Source: Occultella aeris
GTDB lineage: Bacteria; Actinomycetota; Actinomycetes; Actinomycetales; Beutenbergiaceae
NCBI RefSeq assembly: GCF_902703175.1
Contig: NZ_CACRYJ010000018.1
Span: 20,934-84,933 of the forward strand
Direction of reading: 5' to 3'
Length of the DNA: 64,000 bases
Numbering within the stretch: the stretch's first letter is position 1; each line of letters begins with the position of its first letter. The notes under the pieces were generated by a model. That model saw only the letters and a program-made list of their open reading frames with translations. It was not told the origin of the DNA and made no database searches. Both the position numbers and the translations under genes were made by a program. This document shows, piece after piece, positions 1 through 9,089 of the stretch.

Positions 1-2
1 AC

Positions 3-464
3 GACAGCGAGATCAAGACGCCGGACAGACTGCGCCGACGGGCCAGTCGCCAGCTGTCGCAGATGTCCGCCCTGTCGGACCGGCTGATGAACGACGGGCT
101 GGCCCAGGCTGACGCCCGCAAGTGGCACTACGCCGTGCTCGCCTCGTTGCAGGAATACGGCCCGGGCAGTCAGGCGACGCTGAGTCGACGCGCCGGCATC
201 TACCGCAGCGACATGGTCGGCGTCCTCAACGAACTGGCCGAGCGCGGCTTCGTCGCGCGGGCACCGGATCCTGGCGACCGCCGACGCAACGTCATCACGA
301 TCACCGCCCAGGGCCGCCGGCACCTGCGCCGCCTCGACAAGGTCCTGGACGACCTCCACGAAGAGCTGCTCGCCCCGCTGCTCCCCGCCGAACGCGACCA
401 GTTCGTGCAACTGCTCACCCGCCTACTGGAACACCACACGCAGCAGGCGCCCCGGGGCCCCTGA
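3..464 (+). CDS. MarR-family transcriptional regulator (5' end probably outside window)
   Basis: The protein reads as a winged-helix MarR regulator: a helical N-terminus, then the DNA-binding helices (around SQATLSRRAGIYRSDMVGVL), then a wing carrying the family hallmark DPGDRRRNVITIT and a C-terminal dimerisation helix. The frame stays open to the left edge and reads DSEIKTPDRLRRR before the first internal ATG at 63, so the true start probably lies beyond the window and the gene is recorded as partial. It is co-directional with the ectoine hydroxylase gene 157 bases downstream. MarR-type EctR proteins regulate ectoine genes in some methylotrophs, but a link here is only inference. Family call is firm; ligand and targets are unknown. 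Confidence 0.85.
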   Translation, partial: DSEIKTPDRLRRRASRQLSQMSALSDRLMNDGLAQADARKWHYAVLASLQEYGPGSQATLSRRAGIYRSDMVGVLNELAERGFVARAPDPGDRRRNVITITAQGRRHLRRLDKVLDDLHEELLAPLLPAERDQFVQLLTRLLEHHTQQAPRGP

Positions 465-573
465 CCCCGGCATGACGCGGTGGGCGGCTAGGCCCCTGGA
501 CCGCGCCGCAGATCCGTCCGGATGATTGCGGCGCCCTTGCGACGGACGCGGCTCCCGGGTGAGGGTGGGGTGC

Positions 574-591
574 GGTGCGGTGCGCCGCACC
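574..591. promoter_or_regulatory. Inverted repeat upstream of ectD
   Basis: A perfect 7-base inverted repeat (GGTGCGG, TGCG, CCGCACC) lies 30 bases before the ectD start, inside a run of GGTGC repeats. It could be an operator for the neighbouring MarR protein or a small 5'-UTR hairpin. The position is suggestive only. Confidence 0.3.
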
Positions 592-620
592 GTGACAACT
601 CAACGGATAGGAGAAGACCG

Positions 621-1529
621 ATGACTGCCGCAGACGTGCAGAACAGAATCGACGCCTACCCCACCCGGAACGACGGTGAGGTCAAGGTCATACCCCGAGG
701 AGCCCCGGTGGTCTGGGGGACGGCAGCCACGGGTCCGATGGACCAGCGGACCCTCGACGGTTTCGACGCCAGGGGATACCTCTCGATCGACCAACTGGTC
801 GGTGCGGACGAGGTCGCCGAGTTCCACCGTGAGCTCGAACGACTCTCGAGCGACCCCGAGGTCCGGGCCGACGAGCGGTGCGTCATCGAGGCGAGCAGCC
901 AGGAGGTTCGCTCCGTCTTCGACGTCCATCGGATCAGTCCGGTGTTCGCCAGGATCGCCAACGACCCCCGCGTGGTGGACCGAGCCCGCCAGTTGTTGGG
1001 GTCGGAGGTCTACATCCACCAGTCGCGCGTGAACTTCAAACCCGGCTTCGAGGGCAAGGAGTTCATGTGGCACTCGGACTTCGAGACCTGGCACGCCGAG
1101 GACGGCATGCCGCGGATGCGAGCCGTGAGCATCTCGATCTCGATGACGGACAACTACTCCTACAACGGCCCACTGATGATCATGCCCGGCTCGCACCGGG
1201 AGTACATCTCCTGCGACGGCGCGACCCCGGAGGACAACTACCGCAAGTCGCTGGTCATGCAGGGGGCGGGCACCCCGAGCAAGGAGGTCCTGCGGGACTT
1301 CTACGACCGCTACGGGATCGACGTGCTCGAGGGTGCGGCCGGTGGGGCGGTGATGTTCGACAGCAACTGCATGCACGCCTCCAACGGCAACGTCACGCCG
1401 ACGCCGCGCTCGAACGTGTTCATCGTGTACAACTCGGTGGAGAACACCCTCGAGGAGCCGTTCTCCGCGCCGAGGCCGCGCCCGGAGTTCGCCGGCTCGA
1501 CCGACTTCACGCCGGCCGGCCGGGTGTAG
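621..1529 (+). CDS. ectD: Ectoine hydroxylase (Fe(II)/2-oxoglutarate dioxygenase)
   Basis: EctD converts ectoine to 5-hydroxyectoine with Fe(II), O2 and 2-oxoglutarate. The protein is 302 residues, the usual EctD length, and carries the family signature HSDFETWHAEDGMPRMRA. The predicted iron ligands are H151, D153 and H252. The conserved NGPLMIMPGSH segment follows the signature. The ATG at 621 is chosen because GGATAGGAGA precedes it; upstream in-frame codons lack a ribosome binding site and the extra residues do not look like EctD. No ectA, ectB or ectC is visible in this window, so ectD stands alone; the cell must make ectoine elsewhere or import it. A BCCT transporter lies about 55 kb away. 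Function is confident from the signature. Confidence 0.93.
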   Translation: MTAADVQNRIDAYPTRNDGEVKVIPRGAPVVWGTAATGPMDQRTLDGFDARGYLSIDQLVGADEVAEFHRELERLSSDPEVRADERCVIEASSQEVRSVFDVHRISPVFARIANDPRVVDRARQLLGSEVYIHQSRVNFKPGFEGKEFMWHSDFETWHAEDGMPRMRAVSISISMTDNYSYNGPLMIMPGSHREYISCDGATPEDNYRKSLVMQGAGTPSKEVLRDFYDRYGIDVLEGAAGGAVMFDSNCMHASNGNVTPTPRSNVFIVYNSVENTLEEPFSAPRPRPEFAGSTDFTPAGRV

Positions 1530-1599
1530 AAATACTGATCGCGGTTCCGACGTCTCCTGTGACGGGCCCGCAACGAGGCCCCGATGAGAAGGAGCAGTC

Positions 1600-1992
1600 A
1601 TGAAGTACGTCATCCTGATCCACTCCAACCCGCAGCCGTGGGGTCACCCGACCGGCGACTTCATCGCCGAGAACCAGACCCTGCCCTCTGCAGAGCGCGA
1701 GCGCTTGAACGCCGAGTTCGAGGCGGTGCTCACCGAGATGCAGGAGTCGGGTGAACTCGTCACCGCCGAGGCGCTGGGGGATCCGAGCACCTCCCGCCTG
1801 TTCCGCTGGAACGCGGGGAACCCGGTCGTCACCGACGGCCCGTACTCGGAGTTCAAGGAGCACCTCGCCGGGTTCTTCCTGATCGACGTCGCGGACCAGG
1901 CCCGGGCCGAGGAGATCACCTCGAAGTTCTCCGGCCCCGGCGAGACCGTCGAGCTGCGGCCCGCGATGTGGCCCGGCGGTGACGATCAGTGA
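1600..1992 (+). CDS. YCII-related (DGPF-domain) protein
   Basis: This 130-residue protein starts MKYVILIHSN and contains the VTDGPYSEFKEHLAGFFLID segment typical of the DGPF/YCII family, a ferredoxin-like alpha-beta barrel with no generally established reaction. AGAAGGAG sits just before the ATG. Its stop lies inside the start region of the next gene (14-base overlap), so the two are translationally coupled. DGPF proteins are the usual genomic partner of ECF42-type sigma factors, which is what the next gene encodes. It may act as a sensor or modifier for that sigma factor, but this is inference. Confidence 0.85.
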   Translation: MKYVILIHSNPQPWGHPTGDFIAENQTLPSAERERLNAEFEAVLTEMQESGELVTAEALGDPSTSRLFRWNAGNPVVTDGPYSEFKEHLAGFFLIDVADQARAEEITSKFSGPGETVELRPAMWPGGDDQ

Positions 1993-3292
1993 GCCGTTCG
2001 AGGACGTGTGGCGCCGCGAGGTGCCGCACGTCCTCGGGGCGCTCGTTCGGCGCTACGGCGACTTCGCGGCCTGCGAGGACGCCGTCCAGGAGGCACTCCT
2101 GGCGGCGTCGGAGCAGTGGCAGCCCGGGGCCGGACCCGACAGCCCGCGTGGCTGGCTGCTGCGGGTCGCCTCCCGGCGGCTGATCGACGCCCACCGGTCC
2201 GAGCGCGCCCGCACCGCGCGGGAGTTGCGCGCGGCCGTCCGGGACCGCGTCGACACCGAGCACGCCCCGGCCGCCGATCACGAGCTGCCCGGCTCGGCCG
2301 CCGAGATCGCACTCGGCGCCGGGACCGCGGGGGACGACCGGCCGGGTGGGACCGGCTCGCCGGGGCACGATCCCGAGACGCTCCACCTGCTCCTGCTCTG
2401 CGCGCATCCGGCCCTGACCCCCACGGCGCAGGCCGCGCTCACCCTACGAGCCGTCGGCGGGCTCACCACCGACCAGATCGCCGCGGCGTTCCTGGTTCCG
2501 TCCGCCACCATGGGCCAACGCATCAGCCGAGCGAAGGCGACGCTCGCCGCGGCGGGTGCCCGGTTCGCCGCACCCACGGCGAGCGACCTGCCGGACCGGC
2601 TCACCGCCGTCGGGCAGGTGCTCTACCTGATCTTCAACGAGGGGTACACCACCAGCGCCGGCGAGCGGCTCATGGACGTCGCTCTCGCGAGCGAAGCGAT
2701 CCGGCTCACCCGGGAGCTGCGCGCCCTGGTCCCCGACCACGCCGAGACGGCCGGGTTGCTCGCGCTGATGCTGCTCACGCAGTCCCGGGCGGCCACGCGC
2801 GTCGACGCCGCCGGCGACCTGGTGCCGCTCGAGCACCAGGACCGGGCCCGGTGGGACCACACCATGATCACCGAGGCGACGTCGATCCTGGAGGTCGTGC
2901 TGCCGCACGCCACCGTGGGGCCCTACCAGCTCCAGGCCGCGATCGCGGCCGTGCACGCGGAGGCGTCCACGTGGGCGGACACGGACTGGCTGCAGATCGT
3001 CATCCTCTACCGGATGCTCGACGGGATCGCGCCCGGCCCGACGGTCCGGCTGAATCTGGCCGTCGCCGTCGGGATGGCGCACGGACCTGCCGCGGGCCTC
3101 GAGGTGCTCGAGCCGCTGCGGGAGGATCCCGCCCTTCGGCGCGGCCACCGGATCCACGCGGTGCGAGCGCACCTGCTGGAGATGGTCGGGGACCGCGGGC
3201 CGGCGCGCGAGGAGTACCTCACGGCGGCCCGGATGAGCACGAGCGTGCCCGAGCAGCGGTACCTGAACGCACGCGCCGAACGCCTCACCTGA
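1979..3292 (+). CDS. ECF42-type RNA polymerase sigma factor with C-terminal extension
   Basis: The N-terminal third has sigma region 2 (VRRYGDFAACEDAVQEALLAA) followed by region 4 (AALTLRAVGGLTTDQIAAAFLV...ATMGQRISRAKATL). A long C-terminal extension of about 230 residues is helical and contains segments such as NEGYT and RMLDGIAPGPTVRLNLAVA. That layout, at 437 residues, matches ECF42 sigma factors, in which the extension is needed for activity. It starts with GTG and overlaps the preceding DGPF gene. No anti-sigma gene is adjacent, as is usual for this group. Regulated genes are not evident. Confidence 0.9.
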   Translation: MTISEPFEDVWRREVPHVLGALVRRYGDFAACEDAVQEALLAASEQWQPGAGPDSPRGWLLRVASRRLIDAHRSERARTARELRAAVRDRVDTEHAPAADHELPGSAAEIALGAGTAGDDRPGGTGSPGHDPETLHLLLLCAHPALTPTAQAALTLRAVGGLTTDQIAAAFLVPSATMGQRISRAKATLAAAGARFAAPTASDLPDRLTAVGQVLYLIFNEGYTTSAGERLMDVALASEAIRLTRELRALVPDHAETAGLLALMLLTQSRAATRVDAAGDLVPLEHQDRARWDHTMITEATSILEVVLPHATVGPYQLQAAIAAVHAEASTWADTDWLQIVILYRMLDGIAPGPTVRLNLAVAVGMAHGPAAGLEVLEPLREDPALRRGHRIHAVRAHLLEMVGDRGPAREEYLTAARMSTSVPEQRYLNARAERLT

Positions 3293-3330
3293 CCTTCGCG
3301 GGCGGGCGCCGCCCGGCGTGGGCGAGCCGG

Positions 3331-4530
3331 TCAGGCGGCGGCGCGGGCGGCCACGAACGCGGTGACACAGGTCTCGACGTCCTCGGGGCTGTGCGCCGCG
3401 GAGAGCTGGACGCGGATCCGGGCCCTCCCGCGCGGCACCACCGGGAAGCTGAACGCCGTGACGTAGACGCCGTGGTCGAGCATCAGGGCGGCGACCCGGG
3501 AGGCGAGCACGGCGTCGCCGAACATCACAGGAACGATCGGGTGCTCGCCGTCGAGCAGGTCGAACCCCTCCTCGGTCATCCGGCGCCGGAACGCCTCGGC
3601 GTTGGCGAACAGACGCGTCCGCAGGTCCGCGCTGCCCGCCACCAGGTCCAGTGCGCGCAGCGTCGCGGCCACGATCGACGGCGCCAGCGAGTTCGAGAAC
3701 AGGTACGGGCGGGCCCGCTGGCGGAGCAGGTCCACGATCTCGGCGCGGCCGGAGACATACCCGCCGGACGCACCGCCGAGCGCCTTGCCGAACGTGCCGG
3801 TGTAGATGTCGATCCGCCCTCCCACGCCGGCGTGCTCGGGGGTGCCGGCGCCGGTGGCGCCCATGAACCCGACGGCGTGGGAGTCGTCGACCATGACCAG
3901 TGCGCCGTAGGTGTCGGCGAGGTCGCAGATCGCGGCGAGCGGCGCGAGGTAGCCATCCATGGAGAAGACGCCGTCGGTGACGATGATGGTCCGCCTTGCC
4001 CCGCCGTCTCCTTGCGCCTCGGCCGCCTGCAACTGGGCCTCGAGGTCGGCCATGTCGCGGTTGCGGTAGCGGTAGCGAACCGCCTTGGAGAGGCGGATCC
4101 CGTCGATGATCGAGGCGTGGTTCAGCTCGTCGGAGATGATCGCGTCCTGCGGCCCGAAGAGGGACTCGAACACGCCGCCGTTGGCGTCGAAGCAGGACGA
4201 GAACAGGATCGTGGCGTCCGTGCCGAGGAACTCCGAGACCCGGCGCTCCAGGGTGAGGTGGGTGTCCTGGGTGCCGCAGATGAACCGCACGGATGCCATC
4301 CCGAATCCGCGATCGTCCAGGGCCTGCTTCGCGGCGGCGATGATCTCCGGGTGGTCGGCCAGACCCAGGTAGTTGTTCGCGCAGAAGTTCAGCACCTCGC
4401 GCGGCGGTCCGCCGGCCGCGGCGCTGATGTGCGCGGACTGCGGGCTGGTGATCTCCCGCTCCTGCTTGAACAGGCCGGCCTCACGGAGCTCGGCGAGCTC
4501 GCCGGCCAGATCGCTGGCGAACGTGAACAT
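3331..4530 (-). CDS. kbl: Glycine C-acetyltransferase (2-amino-3-ketobutyrate CoA ligase)
   Basis: Kbl is a PLP enzyme that splits 2-amino-3-ketobutyrate with CoA into glycine and acetyl-CoA. It has 399 residues, the normal length. Visible family features are [12 protein letters not shown] near the N-terminus, the [11 protein letters not shown] segment, and the PLP-lysine motif [14 protein letters not shown] (lysine near residue 247). GGAGGAACC precedes the ATG. It lies 39 bases downstream of tdh on the same strand, forming the two-gene threonine degradation operon: threonine to aminoketobutyrate (Tdh), then to glycine plus acetyl-CoA (Kbl). The call is very secure. Confidence 0.96.
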   Translation of the reverse strand: MFTFASDLAGELAELREAGLFKQEREITSPQSAHISAAAGGPPREVLNFCANNYLGLADHPEIIAAAKQALDDRGFGMASVRFICGTQDTHLTLERRVSEFLGTDATILFSSCFDANGGVFESLFGPQDAIISDELNHASIIDGIRLSKAVRYRYRNRDMADLEAQLQAAEAQGDGGARRTIIVTDGVFSMDGYLAPLAAICDLADTYGALVMVDDSHAVGFMGATGAGTPEHAGVGGRIDIYTGTFGKALGGASGGYVSGRAEIVDLLRQRARPYLFSNSLAPSIVAATLRALDLVAGSADLRTRLFANAEAFRRRMTEEGFDLLDGEHPIVPVMFGDAVLASRVAALMLDHGVYVTAFSFPVVPRGRARIRVQLSAAHSPEDVETCVTAFVAARAAA

Positions 4531-4569
4531 GGTTCCTCCTACCTGGAAGTGTCTGTGCGTCCGAGGTGT

Positions 4570-5622
4570 CTAGTCGAACACGGTCCAGTCGAGCACGACC
4601 TTGCCCGACGTGCCGCCGGCGGCAACCTCGAAGCCGTGCTTCCACCGGGTGGCGGGCAGCCGGTCGGTGATCACGCTCGAGATCGCGTTGTGCAGCCACG
4701 GGCTCGAGGAGAGCATCGCGGCCATCGTGTTCCAGGTCTCGAACATCTCCCGGCCGTAGATGCCCTGGAGCGTGAGCATGTGGGTGACCACGATGGACCA
4801 GTCGATGTCGATCGGGGTGCTCGGCAGCCCGAGCATGGCGATCCGGCCACCGTGGTTCATGTTCCTGATCATCTCCGGCAGGGCCGCGGCGTGCCCGGAC
4901 ATCTCCAGGCCGACGTCGAAACCCTCCTTCAGGCGCAGCTGGCGCTGGGCGTCGGCGATCGGCGTGGTGGCCACGTTCACGGCCAGGTCGACGCCCATGT
5001 GCCGGGCCAGTTCAAGGCGTGCCTCGGACACGTCGGTGATCGCGATGTACCGGGCCCCGACGTGCCGGACCACGGCCGCCGCCATCAGCCCGATCGGCCC
5101 GGCGCCGGTGATCAGCACATCCTCGCCGACCACCGAGAACTTCAGGGCGGTGTGCACGGCATTGCCGAACGGGTCGAAGATCGCGCCGAGATCCGGGCCG
5201 ATCACGTCGGGTCCCGGGTGCACCCAGACGTTCTCCTCTGGGATCACCACGTACTGCGCGAACGCTCCGTTGCGCTGGACCCCGACGCTGGCGGTGTGGA
5301 TGCACAGCTGGCGCCGACCGGCTCGGCAGTTGCGACAGATCCCGCACACCACGTGACCCTCGCCGGACACCCGGTCGCCGGGGCGGACCTCACGCACCTC
5401 GGCACCGACCTCGACCACCTCGCCGTAGAACTCGTGGCCCGGGATCAGTGGCGCGGAGACGGCGCCGGCGGCCCAAGCGTCCCAGTTCAGGATGTGCAGG
5501 TCGGTGCCACAGATCCCGGTGGTCAGCACCCGGATCTTCACGTCCCGTGAGCCGGGCTCGGGCTCGGGTGCGTCGACCAGGTCCAGGCCCGCGCGTGGGC
5601 CGGCCTTGAGCAGCGCCTTCAT
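4570..5622 (-). CDS. tdh: L-threonine 3-dehydrogenase
   Basis: This zinc alcohol dehydrogenase-family enzyme oxidises L-threonine to 2-amino-3-ketobutyrate with NAD+. The N-terminus shows catalytic zinc ligands in [10 protein letters not shown] and PGHEFYGEV. The structural-zinc cysteines are in [15 protein letters not shown], and a Rossmann glycine motif [10 protein letters not shown] follows. The ATG at 5622 gives 350 residues and a protein that begins MKALLKAG, like other Tdh proteins; AAAGGGA lies just upstream. Longer in-frame extensions run into the divergent gene and are unlikely. It is the first gene of the tdh-kbl operon. Confidence 0.95.
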   Translation of the reverse strand: MKALLKAGPRAGLDLVDAPEPEPGSRDVKIRVLTTGICGTDLHILNWDAWAAGAVSAPLIPGHEFYGEVVEVGAEVREVRPGDRVSGEGHVVCGICRNCRAGRRQLCIHTASVGVQRNGAFAQYVVIPEENVWVHPGPDVIGPDLGAIFDPFGNAVHTALKFSVVGEDVLITGAGPIGLMAAAVVRHVGARYIAITDVSEARLELARHMGVDLAVNVATTPIADAQRQLRLKEGFDVGLEMSGHAAALPEMIRNMNHGGRIAMLGLPSTPIDIDWSIVVTHMLTLQGIYGREMFETWNTMAAMLSSSPWLHNAISSVITDRLPATRWKHGFEVAAGGTSGKVVLDWTVFD

Positions 5623-5698
5623 CTGCACCGATCCCTTTCGGTTCTCGTCTCGGATGGTGGAACGGTAACAGGGGAACGAGGTCCGATAGGTTCGGCGC

Positions 5699-6367
5699 AT
5701 GACGCTGCAGGGGGCCGGCGGGCCGGGTGGGTACGAACCCTCCCGGGCGCCCATCGTGCGGACCTCGGTCAAGGGCCCGAAGATCCTCATGTTCGCCGGG
5801 ATCGGCTGCCTCGCGATCGTGATCGCGCTGGTGTGTTTCGTGGCCTTCGCCTTCACCTGGAACCAGGCGGTGCTGTCCACTGACGGGTCCCCGGGGCCGA
5901 CTGTCACGCTCGCGGTCGACGCGCCCGGTGAAGGGCTCGTGGACGTGACCACGACCGATCGGCAGCGGGTCTACCTCACCTATTCCACGGGTGCTCCGAT
6001 GCCGGGGCTGGACGGTGAGATCATCGTCCACGCCTCGACCGGCCAGGCCATCGAGGTCCTGGTGCCCGATGGCGGCAGCGAGGTGAGCGAGGACGGCACG
6101 ACCGCCCACCTCATCGGCCTCTTCGATCCGACCTCCGCGGGCGAGTACCGGATCGAGGTTCCCGCGACCACCGACGGTTCTGCAGCCACCGTGCTCGTGC
6201 AGCCCACCACCAGCGACTACGACGGTCTCGGCCAGGTCGTGTTCGCCGCGATCGCGATCCCCCTCGCGATCTGCCTCGGCGCGGTCGGCGTCGTGATGAG
6301 CATCTGCGGCGGCGCCTGGTGGCATCGGCGCGCGCTCGCACGCCGGCAACTCCTGCGCGGCCAGTAG
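5699..6367 (+). CDS. Two-TM membrane protein with extracytoplasmic insert, unknown function
   Basis: This 222-residue protein has a transmembrane segment near residues 25-48 ([20 protein letters not shown]). A polar region of roughly 110 residues follows, then a second membrane segment near the C-terminus ([19 protein letters not shown]) with a basic tail. The loop is rich in T, V and D and looks beta-stranded. A TAGGTT element exactly 6 bases before the ATG indicates a leaderless transcript; it shares the gap with the divergent tdh promoter. The membrane halves are clearly similar to the smaller protein at 6511, so the two are tandem paralogues differing by the insert. I do not recognise a function. 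Confidence 0.75.
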   Translation: MTLQGAGGPGGYEPSRAPIVRTSVKGPKILMFAGIGCLAIVIALVCFVAFAFTWNQAVLSTDGSPGPTVTLAVDAPGEGLVDVTTTDRQRVYLTYSTGAPMPGLDGEIIVHASTGQAIEVLVPDGGSEVSEDGTTAHLIGLFDPTSAGEYRIEVPATTDGSAATVLVQPTTSDYDGLGQVVFAAIAIPLAICLGAVGVVMSICGGAWWHRRALARRQLLRGQ

Positions 6368-6510
6368 CCGGTCGGCCCCGCCGAGGGTGTGGTCGTGCGG
6401 CCCAACGGCCCGATCGGCCGCAGACCCGCACGCTCGCCGAGTCGGTCCACGGTCAGACGTGACCACGCTCCATCCGTGCACCGCCCCGATCCGGCCGGTA
6501 GGTTCGGCCC

Positions 6511-6882
6511 ATGACACAGCCGTGGCAGGGCCCGTACAACCCGGAGCCCTACCGCCCGCTGCCGGTGAACACCTCGACCACGGGCCCGAAGGTGGTCACC
6601 TTCATCGGGGTCGGCTGCCTGGTGCTCACGATCGCGATCGTGGCGTTCATGATCTGGGCGTTCACAAGGCTCTCGGCCGACGTCGACACCGAGTTCTACT
6701 GGTGGCTCGGCATCTCCGGCGCGGCGTTCGCGATCCCGGCCGCCATCCTGCTCGGACTGGCCGGGCTCGGCATGACCATCGGCGGGGGCATCATGTGGGC
6801 CGTCCGGGCGCAGGCCCGCCAGGTCTACGGCGCCCAGGCGGACCACCCTGGTCCGCCGCCCGGGGGGTACCCGCCCTGGTAG
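6511..6882 (+). CDS. Small two-TM membrane protein, unknown function
   Basis: A 123-residue protein with a proline-rich start (PYNPEPYRPLPVN), a membrane helix (VVTFIGVGCLVLTIAIVAFM), a short loop, a second helix (GAAFAIPAAILLGLAGLGM) and a Pro/Gly-rich tail (GPPPGGYPPW). TAGGTT lies 6 bases before the ATG, so the mRNA is probably leaderless. It is a shorter paralogue of the gene at 5699: both share a GPK.. stretch before the first helix, an IGVGCL/IGCL motif and the IP.AI.LG segment of the second helix. Function unknown. Confidence 0.75.
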   Translation: MTQPWQGPYNPEPYRPLPVNTSTTGPKVVTFIGVGCLVLTIAIVAFMIWAFTRLSADVDTEFYWWLGISGAAFAIPAAILLGLAGLGMTIGGGIMWAVRAQARQVYGAQADHPGPPPGGYPPW

Positions 6883-6906
6883 AGGTTCGCCGATACGCTC
6901 GCTTCC

Positions 6907-8349
6907 ATGGCCGAACTGCATGATCTGACCGCACTCGAACTGGCCGCCGCGATCCGGTCCGGGCAGACGTCGCCGACCGAGGTCCTCGACCACACGCTGG
7001 ACCGGATGGCCGCCCTCGGCGAGACGGTCGGGGCGTTCATCACCCGCACGCCCGACCTCGCTCGCGAGCAGGCCGTCGCCGCGCAGAGCCTTCTAGCCGC
7101 CAGCAGCGACGATCCCGGCACGCTGCCGCCGCTGCTCGGGGTGCCCTGCCCGATCAAGGACCTGAATCTGGTGGCCGGGGTGCCGACCAGCTTCGGCAGC
7201 GCCGCGCTCGCCGGCTACGTGCCGGACGTCGACGACGGCGTCGTGATCCGGCTGCGCGAGGCCGGCACGGTCATGGTCGGCAAGACCAACACCCCGGAGA
7301 TCGGACTGCCCAGCTACACCCAGCCGGACATCGCGCCGCCCGCGCGCACCCCGTGGGACCTGACCCGCTCGGCGGGCGGTTCGTCCGGCGGAGCGGCTGC
7401 GGCCGTCGCCTCCCGGATCGTGCCGATCGCCCAAGGGTCCGACGGCGGTGGCTCGATCCGCATTCCGGCGGCGGCGTGCGGGCTGGTCGGGTTGAAGCCC
7501 AGCCGGGGCCGGATCAGCACCGGACCGTACGGCGTGCCCGGCCCCGGCCTGGGGACGAACGGGGTGCTCACCCGGGACGTCCGCGACACCGCCGCGGCGC
7601 TCGACGTGCTCGCCGTCGGCTGGCCCGGCGACACCTGTTCCCTGCCAAGTCCCGACGGCGGCTTCCTCGCCGCGTGCGAGGCGGAGCCGGGCGCCCTCCG
7701 GATCGGCGTACTCACCCAGCCGATCATCGCCCCGGACGCACCGGTGCACGCCGAGGCGATCCGCGCCGTCGACCACGCCGTCCGGGTCCTGGAGGGTCTC
7801 GGCCATCACGTGGACCCCGCGCCCGTGCCGTTCCCCGCCGAGAAGTGGGAGCCGTTCCGAGACCTGTGGTCGGTGCTCGCGGCGAGCGCGCCGATCCCGC
7901 CCGAGCGTGAACACCTGCTCGTCCCGCTGAGCCGCTGGATGCGCGAGCGGGGCCGCGCAGTCAGTGGCGTCACCTACGCGAACGCGGTCAACGCCGGCCA
8001 GCAGCTCACCCGCGACGCGGCCCGCGCCTGGGCCGAGTTCGACGTGATCCTGATGCCGTCCCTGGCCCAGCCGGCCGAACTGTTGGGGACCTCCCGAAAC
8101 GACGACGACCCCGCCGCCGACTTCGAGGCCCAGATGGCGTTCACCCCATGGACGAGCACCTGGAACATCATCGGGGCGCCGGCGATCTCGGTGCCGCTGC
8201 ACTGGGCACCGGCGGAGCCGGACGGACCGGTGCTGCCGTTCGGCGTCATGCTCGGTGCCCGCACCGGGCGCGAGGACCTGCTGCTCGCGCTCGCGGCCAC
8301 GATCGAGCGTGCCGAACCGTGGCTCGACCGCCGGCCCCCGACCGGCTGA
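6907..8349 (+). CDS. Amidase (amidase signature family)
   Basis: This 480-residue hydrolase has the complete amidase signature with a Ser-cisSer-Lys triad: K84 in PIKDLNLV, S159 in SAGGSSGGAA and the nucleophile S183 in SDGGGSIRIPAA. The family includes GatA and many carboxamide hydrolases. No gatB or gatC is nearby and the C-terminal part differs from GatA, so it is more likely a stand-alone catabolic or peptide amidase than a tRNA amidotransferase subunit. TACGCT lies 7 bases before the ATG, indicating a leaderless start. Its substrate cannot be told from sequence. Confidence 0.9.
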   Translation: MAELHDLTALELAAAIRSGQTSPTEVLDHTLDRMAALGETVGAFITRTPDLAREQAVAAQSLLAASSDDPGTLPPLLGVPCPIKDLNLVAGVPTSFGSAALAGYVPDVDDGVVIRLREAGTVMVGKTNTPEIGLPSYTQPDIAPPARTPWDLTRSAGGSSGGAAAAVASRIVPIAQGSDGGGSIRIPAAACGLVGLKPSRGRISTGPYGVPGPGLGTNGVLTRDVRDTAAALDVLAVGWPGDTCSLPSPDGGFLAACEAEPGALRIGVLTQPIIAPDAPVHAEAIRAVDHAVRVLEGLGHHVDPAPVPFPAEKWEPFRDLWSVLAASAPIPPEREHLLVPLSRWMRERGRAVSGVTYANAVNAGQQLTRDAARAWAEFDVILMPSLAQPAELLGTSRNDDDPAADFEAQMAFTPWTSTWNIIGAPAISVPLHWAPAEPDGPVLPFGVMLGARTGREDLLLALAATIERAEPWLDRRPPTG

Positions 8350-8415
8350 GCCGAATGGGCGAACGCACGCTCCGCCGTCGGGCAGTACTGCCCATACCCA
8401 GGCGCCCGGGCGTTT

Positions 8416-8433
8416 CCAATTGATTGGTAAACT
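8416..8433 (+). promoter_or_regulatory. Probable promoter of the NfeD-flotillin operon
   Basis: An AT-rich patch in otherwise high-GC DNA. A perfect small inverted repeat (CCAAT, TG, ATTGG) is followed directly by TAAACT, a good -10 element, about 40 bases before the first gene start. Confidence 0.45.
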
Positions 8434-8472
8434 CCGGACAAAACATCCGTCCTCACCAGCAAGGCAGCGCAC

Positions 8473-8988
8473 ATGCTCGTATTCCTGATCATCGGCGGGA
8501 TCGGTATTGCCCTGCTAGTGGTCTCGCTCCTGCTCGGCGAGGTTCTCGACGGGCTCTTCGACGGGATCGGGGGGGACCTGTTCTCCGGGGCGGCGCTGGC
8601 CGGATTCCTCGGCGTGTTCGGGTTCGCCGGTGCGCTCACGCTCAGCCTGACCGATTCGGTGGGGCTCTCGATCGTGTTCGGTCTGCTCGCGGGAGGAGTC
8701 GTCGGGTCGTTGACGGGCTGGGCGACGCTCAAACTCAGGGAGGGCGGCGACGAGGCGAACGTCCGCACGGGGGACCTGGTGGGTTCGAAGGCCTCCGTGG
8801 TCACCGCGATCCCGGAGGGCGGCTACGGAGAGATCACGCTGGTGGTCGCCGGTCACATCACCCGCCTGAACGCCCGGGCACCCGGTCCGGTCCAGTCCGG
8901 GGCCGCGGTCACCATCACCGCCGTGCTCTCCGCGACCGCCGTGATGGTCGAGGCGGACCTGCCCAGCAACCCCTATCCGTATCCGTAG
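8473..8988 (+). CDS. NfeD-like membrane protein, flotillin partner
   Basis: The 171-residue protein starts with a hydrophobic helix (MLVFLIIGGIGIALLVVSLLLG). Two further membrane segments follow (FSGAALAGFLGVFGFAGALTL and VGLSIVFGLLAGGVVGSL), and the soluble C-terminal beta-rich domain (about residues 95-165) resembles the OB fold of NfeD/YqiJ proteins. Such proteins are typically encoded next to flotillins and work with them in membrane microdomains. The flotillin gene begins 101 bases downstream on the same strand. Assignment rests on topology plus neighbour, so the family call is moderately confident. Confidence 0.7.
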   Translation: MLVFLIIGGIGIALLVVSLLLGEVLDGLFDGIGGDLFSGAALAGFLGVFGFAGALTLSLTDSVGLSIVFGLLAGGVVGSLTGWATLKLREGGDEANVRTGDLVGSKASVVTAIPEGGYGEITLVVAGHITRLNARAPGPVQSGAAVTITAVLSATAVMVEADLPSNPYPYP

Positions 8989-9089
8989 GCGGCAGCACCC
9001 CAGCACAACGTAGTTCCGACCAGTACATCCATCGGGCCGGGCGAACAGACGCGCCGGGCCCACGCCAGACGACCTGAAGGAAGATTCGC

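Noticed and set aside
2008..5550. Plus-strand open frame of about 1180 codons
   Set aside because: It is an Arg/Pro/Ala-rich shadow across the sigma factor, kbl and tdh. High GC keeps alternative frames open; it has no family motifs.
6907..8349. GatA subunit of the tRNA amidotransferase
   Set aside because: No gatB or gatC nearby and the C-terminal part does not read like GatA; kept as a general amidase.
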